Origin: an uncultured Bacillota bacterium
Lineage (GTDB): Bacteria > Bacillota > Limnochordia > Limnochordales > ZCTH02-B6
Assembly: GCA_937916565.1 (NCBI GenBank)
Contig: CALFSR010000247.1
Coordinates: 1-10,969 of the forward strand
Direction: 5' to 3'
Length of the DNA: 10,969 bases
Made by a program: the position numbers and the translations under genes. The notes under the pieces are model-generated. The model had not been told where the DNA came from. It searched no databases and was given only the letters and a program-made list of their open reading frames with translations. The first letter of the stretch is position 1. Each line of letters begins with the position of its first letter. Below, piece by piece: positions 6,591 through 10,969 of this stretch.

Positions 6591-7330
6591 GACTTGCCGG
6601 CAAGACGGCCCTCGTGACGGGCAGCACCCGCGGCATCGGCTTGGCGATTGCACGCCGGTTGGCGGCTGAAGGTGCGGCCGTTGCCCTGCACGGGCGCAGT
6701 CCCGAACACGCGGAAGCGGCCGCGGCGGAGCTGCGGGCCCAAGGGTTCACGGCGGACGGCTTCGGTGCCGACTTGACCGACGGAGCCCAGGCCGAAGCCC
6801 TCGTCGAGCAGGTACTGGAGCGGTTTGGCCAGCTGGATATTTTGGTCAACAACGCCGGCGCGACCCGGGACACGCTGTTCGTCCGCATGAAGCCGGAAGA
6901 CTGGCAGTACGTGCTGGATATCAACCTGCAGGGCGTGATGCATTGCACCAAGGCGGCCGTCCGGCACATGCTCCGGCGCCGCTCGGGGCGAATCATCAAC
7001 ATCTCGTCCGTGGTTGCCCTGACGGGCAATCCAGGACAGACCAACTACACGGCGGCCAAAGCGGCCGTCATCGGTTTCTCCCGAAGTCTCGCCAGGGAGC
7101 TGGCGACCCGCAACATCACGGTCAACGTCGTGGCGCCAGGGTATATCCAGACCGACATGACCGGCCAGCTTAGCCAAGAACTGCAGGAGAAATACATCGC
7201 CCAGATTCCCATGGGGCGCGTCGGGGAGCCCGACGACGTGGCGCACGCCGTCGCGTTCCTGGCCAGTGATGAGAGCAAGTACATCACCGGGCACACTCTC
7301 GTGGTGGACGGCGGGCTCGCGATGGGGTAA
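6587..7330 (+). CDS. fabG: 3-oxoacyl-ACP reductase (FabG)
   Basis: FabG reduces 3-oxoacyl-ACP to 3-hydroxyacyl-ACP with NADPH, the first reductive step of each elongation round. It is a classical short-chain dehydrogenase/reductase of 247 residues. The cofactor motif is TGSTRGIG (11-18), followed by NNAGATRD (88-95) and the catalytic S141, Y154 and K158 in NISSVVALTGNPGQTNYTAAK; the Ser-Tyr distance of 13 equals that of the Escherichia coli enzyme. R46-like cofactor selectivity is suggested by HGRS (35-38). The C-terminal ITGHTLVVDGG (233-243) is typical. It begins inside the fabD stop (ATGA) with GGGGGTGG upstream, and is 55 nt before acpP. The position directly before acpP identifies it as the fatty-acid enzyme among the many related dehydrogenases. 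Confidence 0.97.
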   Translation: MRLAGKTALVTGSTRGIGLAIARRLAAEGAAVALHGRSPEHAEAAAAELRAQGFTADGFGADLTDGAQAEALVEQVLERFGQLDILVNNAGATRDTLFVRMKPEDWQYVLDINLQGVMHCTKAAVRHMLRRRSGRIINISSVVALTGNPGQTNYTAAKAAVIGFSRSLARELATRNITVNVVAPGYIQTDMTGQLSQELQEKYIAQIPMGRVGEPDDVAHAVAFLASDESKYITGHTLVVDGGLAMG

Positions 7331-7368
7331 TTACGCCTGTGGAACAATGAAGCGGAGTCGCGTTGGAC

Positions 7369-7378
7369 AAGGAGGTGA
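7369..7378 (+). promoter_or_regulatory. Perfect ribosome binding site of acpP
   Basis: AAGGAGGTGA is fully complementary to the 3' end of 16S rRNA and ends 7 nt before the GTG at 7386. It decides the acpP start over more upstream in-frame codons and fits the very high ACP output cells need. Confidence 0.85.
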
Positions 7379-7385
7379 GGGTCGG

Positions 7386-7628
7386 GTGGACGTGTTGGAG
7401 CAAGTCAAGAAGATCGTCGCCGAACGCCTGGGGGTCGATGTGGACGAGATCACGCCGGAGTCGTCCTTTGTGGATGATCTGGGGGCCGACTCCCTGGACG
7501 TGGTGGAGCTGGTGATGGCCTTTGAGGAGGCCTTCGACCTGGAGATCCCGGACGAGGACGTGGAGCAGATCGCGACGGTACAGGACGCCGTCGCCTACAT
7601 CACGGAGCGCCGGGAGCAGGCCGACTGA
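7386..7628 (+). CDS. acpP: Acyl carrier protein
   Basis: ACP carries growing acyl chains as thioesters on a 4'-phosphopantetheine arm and presents them to FabD, FabH, FabG, FabF and PlsX, all encoded beside it. The 80-residue acidic protein has the attachment Ser36 in GADSLDVVELVMAFEE (33-48), the region of helix II that contacts partner enzymes, and the usual helix I (about 2-15) and helix IV (64-75). The GTG at 7386 is chosen because of the perfect ribosome binding site and because it gives the normal length (about 77-80); a GTG at 7392 would cut two residues. It lies 55 nt after fabG and 102 nt before fabF. Holo-ACP synthase is not in the window. Confidence 0.97.
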   Translation: MDVLEQVKKIVAERLGVDVDEITPESSFVDDLGADSLDVVELVMAFEEAFDLEIPDEDVEQIATVQDAVAYITERREQAD

Positions 7629-7650
7629 GCCGCCGGGCAAGACTTCGCAC

Positions 7651-7672
7651 AGCGCGCCGCATCCGGCGCGCT
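7651..7672 (+). terminator. Strong hairpin between acpP and fabF (attenuator or 3'-end stabiliser)
   Basis: AGCGCGCCG (7651-7659) and CGGCGCGCT (7664-7672) form a perfect 9-bp stem with the 4-nt loop CATC, 22 nt after the acpP stop. The following bases (TCTGCTATG) are only mildly T-rich, so full termination is doubtful. Partial termination or protection of an acpP-ended transcript would raise ACP over FabF and RNase III; this role is inferred from position. Confidence 0.55.
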
Positions 7673-7730
7673 TCTGCTATGTGCACACATGATTCCCGCC
7701 GTTGGCCCGCGGGACCGGGGAGGTGGTGGC

Positions 7731-8969
7731 ATGAAACGTCGCGTGGTCGTGACGGGCATCGGCGCAATCACCCCTGTCGGCATCGGCAAAGAAGCCTTGT
7801 GGGACGCCCTCGCGCGCGGCGTTTCCGGGATCGGTCCCATCACGCGTTTTGATGCCGCGGACTATCCCACCCGTTTTGCGGGCGAGGTCCGGGACTTTGA
7901 CCCCGCCCAGTTCATGGATCGCAAGGACGCTCGCCGGTTGGACCGGTTTATCCAATACGCATGGGCAGCAACCCGCATGGCGCTGGAGGACGCCGCCTTG
8001 GAGCCGGCCAAGGTGGACGGTGAGCGCATGGGCGTACTCATCGGCTCCGGCATCGGAGGCATCGAGTGGCTGGAGCAGCAGGTCCGAGTGCTGGCCGATC
8101 GCGGCCCCGACCGGGTCAGCCCGTTTCTGGTGCCGATGATGATCCCCGACATGGCTGCAGGCTACGTGTCAATCCAGATCGGCGCCAAGGCGCACAACGC
8201 CTGCACGGTGACCGCCTGCGCGTCAGGCACCAATGCGATCGGTGATGCGGCCCGGATCATCGAACGGGGCGACGCCGATGTGATGATTACAGGCGGCAGC
8301 GAGGCGTCGGTGACGCCTGTGGCGCTCGCAGGATTCAGCGCGGCCCGGGCGCTGTCCACCCGCAACGACGATCCACAGCGGGCGTCCCGTCCCTTTGACA
8401 AAGAGCGGGACGGGTTTGTGCTCGCGGAAGGCGCTGGGATTCTAATCCTCGAAAGCCTTGAGCACGCCCGGGCCAGGGGGGCGCGCATCTACGGCGAGGT
8501 GGCGGGTTACGGGTGCACCGGCGATGCGTACCACATCACCCAGCCGGCGCCCGAAGGCGACGGTGCGTACCGGGCCCTGCGGCTTGCCCTTGCCGACGCT
8601 GGCGTGCAGCCCGAAGAGGTCGACTACATCAATGCCCACGGTACGTCCACCGAGTACAACGACTACTTCGAAACGCTGGCCATCAAGCGGGCGTTGGGCG
8701 AAGCCGCCTACCGCGTGCCGGTAAGCTCCACGAAGTCCATGACGGGTCACCTCCTGGGAGCGGCGGGAGCGGTGGAGGCCATTACGTGCCTCCTGGCCAT
8801 GGAGCGCGGGCTCATTCCGCCCACCATCAACTACGAGGTGCCCGATCCCGGCTGCGACCTCGATTACGTGCCCAACGAGGCACGACCGGCGGAAGTGGCT
8901 GTCGCCGTATCCAATTCGTTTGGTTTCGGCGGCCACAACGCTGTCCTCGTCCTGCGCCGGCTCCGGTGA
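7731..8969 (+). CDS. fabF: Beta-ketoacyl-ACP synthase II (FabF)
   Basis: FabF is the elongating condensing enzyme, joining acyl-ACP with malonyl-ACP and releasing CO2. The 412 residues match the E. coli enzyme in length and numbering: nucleophile C163 in TACASGTNAIGDAARII, H303 in NAHGTST and H340 in KSMTGHLLGAAGAVEA. The N-terminus VVVTGIGAITPVG and C-terminus SNSFGFGGHNA are also standard. FabF rather than FabB is inferred from these details and from the Gram-positive context. The ATG at 7731 has GGGGAGGTGG (7717-7726) before it; an upstream ATG in frame at 7689 has no such site. It follows acpP after a 102-nt spacer with a hairpin and stands 19 nt before rnc. Confidence 0.97.
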   Translation: MKRRVVVTGIGAITPVGIGKEALWDALARGVSGIGPITRFDAADYPTRFAGEVRDFDPAQFMDRKDARRLDRFIQYAWAATRMALEDAALEPAKVDGERMGVLIGSGIGGIEWLEQQVRVLADRGPDRVSPFLVPMMIPDMAAGYVSIQIGAKAHNACTVTACASGTNAIGDAARIIERGDADVMITGGSEASVTPVALAGFSAARALSTRNDDPQRASRPFDKERDGFVLAEGAGILILESLEHARARGARIYGEVAGYGCTGDAYHITQPAPEGDGAYRALRLALADAGVQPEEVDYINAHGTSTEYNDYFETLAIKRALGEAAYRVPVSSTKSMTGHLLGAAGAVEAITCLLAMERGLIPPTINYEVPDPGCDLDYVPNEARPAEVAVAVSNSFGFGGHNAVLVLRRLR

Positions 8970-8988
8970 CGCGCGGAGGGGTTTGACC

Positions 8989-9804
8989 GTGGAGCCGAAG
9001 CCGGATCTGGGTTCGGAGCCAAGCGAGGCGCCTGATCCTACGCCCAGCGGCGAGGAGGGGCTGGCCGGGCTGGAGGAGGTACTCGGCGTACCGCCCCGTC
9101 CGGCCGCCCTCTTCTTGGAGGCCTTTACGCATCCGTCCTACGCCCACGAGCAGCCTGATCCGCGGCCTGCCCACAACCAGCGGCTCGAGTTCTTGGGCGA
9201 CGCGGTGGTGGGCTTGGTGGTGGCCCACGAGCTGTGGCGGCGGTTTCCGGACTTGCCGGAGGGAGAACTGACCAGGCGGCGCATCGCGGCGGTAAATCGC
9301 ACCGCTCTCGCCGCTGCCGCCCGGCGCATCGGGCTTGCCCGCTGGCTCCGCCTGGGCCGGGGACACGAACGCAGCGGCGGGCGTGGACAGGCAGGGACAC
9401 TGAGCGACCTATTTGAGGCCGTGGTAGGAGCCTTGTTTGCGGCGTACGGTTTGCCGGCCGCGGAGGAGTTTGTGCTGCGGAGCCTGGGCGGCGACTTGGA
9501 GGGCGACCGCGGGTCGGCCTCCAACGACGGCGACCCCAAGACAGAGCTGCAGGAGCTCTTGCAGGCGCTCGGACCGGAAACGCCTGCGTATGAACTCATG
9601 GCCGTGGAAGGACCACCCCACGCTCCAACGTTTACATGTGCCGTCACCTGGCGAGGGCGGCGAATCGGCGTCGGGCAGGGCGACAGCAAGAAGGCGGCCG
9701 AACAGGCTGCAGCCGCCGCAGCCTTGCGGGCGCTTTCGCACGGCTCAGGAGGGGCCGTCCCGCCCACCGGCGACCCGGCCGGTCAACCCGGCACGGCCGG
9801 CTAG
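8989..9804 (+). CDS. rnc: Ribonuclease III
   Basis: RNase III cuts double-stranded RNA, matures rRNA precursors and trims structured mRNAs. The 271-residue protein is longer than the usual 225-245. It has an acidic Pro/Glu-rich N-terminal extension (1-28), then the catalytic domain with signature HNQRLEFLGDAVVG (62-75), and the metal-binding acidic set E67, D71, D140 and E143 (LSDLFEAVVGALF). A double-stranded RNA-binding domain follows (about 182-249: PKTELQELLQ...YELMAVEGPPH...GVGQGDSKKAAEQAAA), then a Gly/Pro-rich tail. The GTG at 8989 has GGAGGGG 7 nt upstream; a TTG six bases earlier would be too close to that site. acpP-rnc linkage is ancestral in Bacillota; here fabF intervenes and smc does not follow. 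Its TAG is shared head-to-head with the stop of the next gene. Confidence 0.96.
   Translation: MEPKPDLGSEPSEAPDPTPSGEEGLAGLEEVLGVPPRPAALFLEAFTHPSYAHEQPDPRPAHNQRLEFLGDAVVGLVVAHELWRRFPDLPEGELTRRRIAAVNRTALAAAARRIGLARWLRLGRGHERSGGRGQAGTLSDLFEAVVGALFAAYGLPAAEEFVLRSLGGDLEGDRGSASNDGDPKTELQELLQALGPETPAYELMAVEGPPHAPTFTCAVTWRGRRIGVGQGDSKKAAEQAAAAAALRALSHGSGGAVPPTGDPAGQPGTAG
9775..9800. terminator. GC-rich stem at the rnc/regulator junction
   Basis: CCGGCCG (9775-9781) pairs with CGGCCGG (9794-9800) over a 12-nt loop, ending exactly at the shared stop codons of the convergent genes. No T-run follows on either strand. It is the only structure near the end of the long operon and might slow or end transcription both ways, but the evidence is position and symmetry only. 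Confidence 0.3.
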
Positions 9805-10400
9805 AACGTCCGCTGCAACCCTACGACTCGACCGAGCACGGCCGCTCCCTGGGCGCGCCCATACGCCCCGGGCAAGCTCAGCGGCCGGCCGTTCACGGGG
9901 TGGACGAAGAGCGGTGGATGGGCCAGGTAAATACGGCACAGGATCGGCACGCCCGTTCCCGCTTTGACCACCACCAGATCGCCGTTTCCGGGACGCTGGC
10001 CCGGGTCAACCAGCAGGACGTCGGAACGCTCGACCAGTGGGCGGTATTCGTCCGACGAGATGGTGAGGGCAAACGCGCCGTGGCTGACCGCCTGGGTCGT
10101 CACCACGTATTCCCCGGCGGCGCCCTGTGAGCGATCGCCGGTGGGCACCAGCGGCACCTCGCTCACCCGGCCTGCACGGGAGGGACGCGTTCCTTCCGGC
10201 GCGGCCGCCACGGCGTAGGCGCCTGTCAGAACCGCCGTACGGAACTCCTTTAGCCCTGCGAAGCCCGCCTTGCGGAGCCAATAGTACACGCTGCGCTCCT
10301 GGGCGAACCCCAGCAAGCGCGCGAGCTCCTGGCCGGTCACCGAAGGCCGGGCGAGAATTATCTCCGCCATGCGGTCGACGTGTCGGTGGCGATCGCTCAT
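9801..10400 (-). CDS. Putative transcription regulator: N-terminal helix-turn-helix plus LexA/S24-like domain lacking the catalytic dyad
   Basis: The protein has 199 residues and no gene name I recognise. Residues 8-60 look like a DNA-binding helix-turn-helix: VTGQELARLLGF (21-32), then a likely recognition helix SVYYWLRKAGF (37-47) followed by AGLKEFRTAVL, loosely like the HTH of RpiR-type regulators. Residues about 81-197 resemble the LexA/S24 fold: VPLV (82-85), FALTIS (110-115), DVLLVDP (127-133), GNGDLVVVKAG (138-148), VPILCRI (151-157), then the end GRVVGLQ. Aligned without gaps to E. coli LexA (S119, K156; 37 apart), the catalytic positions fall on E118 and C155, also 37 apart, so self-cleavage is not expected and the domain may serve for dimerisation or ligand binding. 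The ATG at 10400 has AAGGAG only 2 nt away, an unusually tight spacing. It is divergent from spoVS and convergent with rnc. Confidence 0.78.
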   Translation of the reverse strand: MSDRHRHVDRMAEIILARPSVTGQELARLLGFAQERSVYYWLRKAGFAGLKEFRTAVLTGAYAVAAAPEGTRPSRAGRVSEVPLVPTGDRSQGAAGEYVVTTQAVSHGAFALTISSDEYRPLVERSDVLLVDPGQRPGNGDLVVVKAGTGVPILCRIYLAHPPLFVHPVNGRPLSLPGAYGRAQGAAVLGRVVGLQRTF

Positions 10401-10488
10401 GGCTCCTTCAGTTGGTCATGGCAAGCTCGAAACCTTTACAGCAAACCTGTCAACAATGCGTGCGGTGCGGGTGGGATGGTACATAAAT

Positions 10489-10498
10489 CGAGTACTCG
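10489..10498. promoter_or_regulatory. Perfect 10-bp palindrome, possible operator
   Basis: CGAGTACTCG is a perfect palindrome in the 242-nt region between the divergent regulator and spoVS genes, about 42 nt upstream of the SigH -35 element. A site like this suits a dimeric regulator, perhaps the one encoded alongside. Ten bases is short and no second copy was noticed in the gap, so the call is tentative. Confidence 0.3.
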
Positions 10499-10539
10499 CT
10501 CCGGCGGTGCCGGCGATGATGACCTGAATCCTCAAATGA

Positions 10540-10568
10540 AAAGGAAGCATTCGCGGGTGGGCGAATAT
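10540..10568 (+). promoter_or_regulatory. SigH-type promoter of spoVS
   Basis: AAAGGAAGC (10540-10548) and GGCGAATAT (10560-10568) are 11 nt apart. Against the Bacillus SigH consensus RnAGGAwWW-N11-12-RnnGAATww, 6 of 8 specified -35 bases and all 7 specified -10 bases match. Transcription would start near 10575, giving a leader of about 68 nt before spoVS. spoVS in B. subtilis is known to depend on SigH, so sequence and context agree. Confidence 0.72.
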
Positions 10569-10602
10569 ATTGGACGAAGATTGGATGAGTCACGGTAAGA
10601 CG

Positions 10603-10626
10603 TTCGGGCGGGGCACACCCACCGAA
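10603..10626 (+). promoter_or_regulatory. Leader hairpin touching the spoVS ribosome binding site
   Basis: TTCGG (10603-10607) pairs with CCGAA (10622-10626), and inside it GGG (10611-10613) pairs with CCC (10618-10620) around CACA. The last two bases of the outer stem are the first two of the ribosome binding site AAGGAGG (10625-10631). The structure could modestly limit translation or protect the 5' end; its stability has not been calculated. Confidence 0.3.
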
Positions 10627-10642
10627 GGAGGAGACGCCGACC

Positions 10643-10903
10643 ATGGAAGTCCTAAAGGTTTCCGCTGCATCCAAGCCCAAGTCCGTTGCCGGCGCCCTAG
10701 CCGCCGTCCTACGGGAGAAAGGGATAGTCGAGATCCAGGCGGTCGGGGCTGGCGCTGTCAACCAGGCCGTCAAGTCCATTGCCATCGCCCGCGGCTTTGT
10801 GGCGCCCAACGGCATCGACCTGGTGTGCGTGCCGGCGTTCAGCGAGATCGAGATTGACGGCGAGGAGCGCACCGCCATCCGTTTCATCGTCGGCCCCCGC
10901 TAA
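10643..10903 (+). CDS. spoVS: Stage V sporulation protein S
   Basis: The 86-residue protein is exactly the family length and reads as SpoVS throughout, from MEVLKVSAASKPKSVAGALA at the start to the end strand TAIRFIVGP. SpoVS is a small protein with an Alba-like fold, thought to bind nucleic acid; in B. subtilis it acts in coat assembly and progress to stage V and affects septation, but the mechanism is unknown. Homologues exist in non-sporulating Thermus/Deinococcus, so it is not proof of sporulation by itself; together with ylbJ it is good evidence. The ATG at 10643 has AAGGAGG 11 nt upstream. A SigH-type promoter precedes it and the divergent HTH/LexA-like gene shares its upstream region. 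No gene follows within the 66 nt left in the window. Confidence 0.97.
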   Translation: MEVLKVSAASKPKSVAGALAAVLREKGIVEIQAVGAGAVNQAVKSIAIARGFVAPNGIDLVCVPAFSEIEIDGEERTAIRFIVGPR

Positions 10904-10969
10904 ACGGGCCGCGGACCGGCCTGCCTTCGCCGCGCCTCGCGTCATACTCCCCCAAGACAAGCCATAGAT

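Noticed and set aside
7331..7385. A separate acpP promoter in the fabG-acpP gap.
   Set aside because: AACAAT could pass as a -10, but no -35-like hexamer stands 16-18 nt before it.
10113..10118. Ala-Ala-Gly (residues 94-96 of the regulator) as a LexA-type cleavage site.
   Set aside because: It is about 23 residues before the pseudo-catalytic position instead of 35 as in E. coli LexA, and the protease residues are missing, so the resemblance is probably chance.
10425..10453. SigA promoter for the LexA-like regulator on the minus strand, from TTGACA (10448-10453).
   Set aside because: No acceptable -10 lies 16-18 nt downstream; the bases there read TTCGAG/TCGAGC.
10907..10921. GGCCG/CGGCC stem after spoVS as an intrinsic terminator.
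   Set aside because: The stem is only 5 bp (6 with a G-T pair) and the following bases contain no T-run.

Overview
The window is a chromosomal housekeeping and sporulation segment from a high-GC bacterium. The likely source is a spore-forming member of the Bacillota (Firmicutes), of the Symbiobacteriia, Limnochordia or Thermaerobacter kind; the exact lineage is a guess. The grounds are the gene set and order (rsmD-coaD-small coiled-coil protein-ylbJ, then yceD-rpmF-plsX-fab-acpP-rnc), two sporulation genes (ylbJ and spoVS), strong AGGAGG-type ribosome binding sites, frequent GTG/TTG starts and a GC-rich third codon position. I see no mobile element, CRISPR array, rRNA or tRNA.

Region 1 (1-1331, + strand): the 3' part of rsmD (16S rRNA methyltransferase), coaD (coenzyme A synthesis) and a small coiled-coil protein gene, joined by 1- and 4-nt overlaps and so translationally linked. 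Region 2 (1386-2624, - strand): ylbJ, a polytopic sporulation membrane protein, convergent with region 1; GC-rich hairpins lie in the short gap.

Region 3 (2741-9804, + strand): one long operon led by a perfect consensus SigA promoter (TTGACA-N17-TATAAT). It runs yceD-rpmF-plsX-fabH-fabD-fabG-acpP-fabF-rnc. It couples ribosome-linked genes (YceD, L32, RNase III) with phospholipid and fatty-acid synthesis: PlsX makes acyl-phosphate, FabD loads malonate onto ACP, FabH starts chains, FabF elongates them and FabG does the first reduction. plsX/fabH/fabD/fabG overlap by 4 nt each. A 9-bp hairpin separates acpP from fabF. FapR, the dehydratase and the enoyl reductase are not encoded here.

Region 4 (9801-10903): a divergent pair. 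On the - strand is a putative transcription regulator with an N-terminal helix-turn-helix and a C-terminal LexA/S24-like fold. The positions aligning with the LexA catalytic Ser and Lys are Glu118 and Cys155, so it probably cannot self-cleave. On the + strand is spoVS, preceded by a very good match to a SigH promoter (13 of 15 specified positions, 11-nt spacing), which fits the SigH dependence known for spoVS in Bacillus subtilis. The regulator and rnc share one CTAG as overlapping stop codons. The regulator/spoVS intergenic region, with its palindrome, SigH promoter and leader hairpin, is the least ordinary part of the window.
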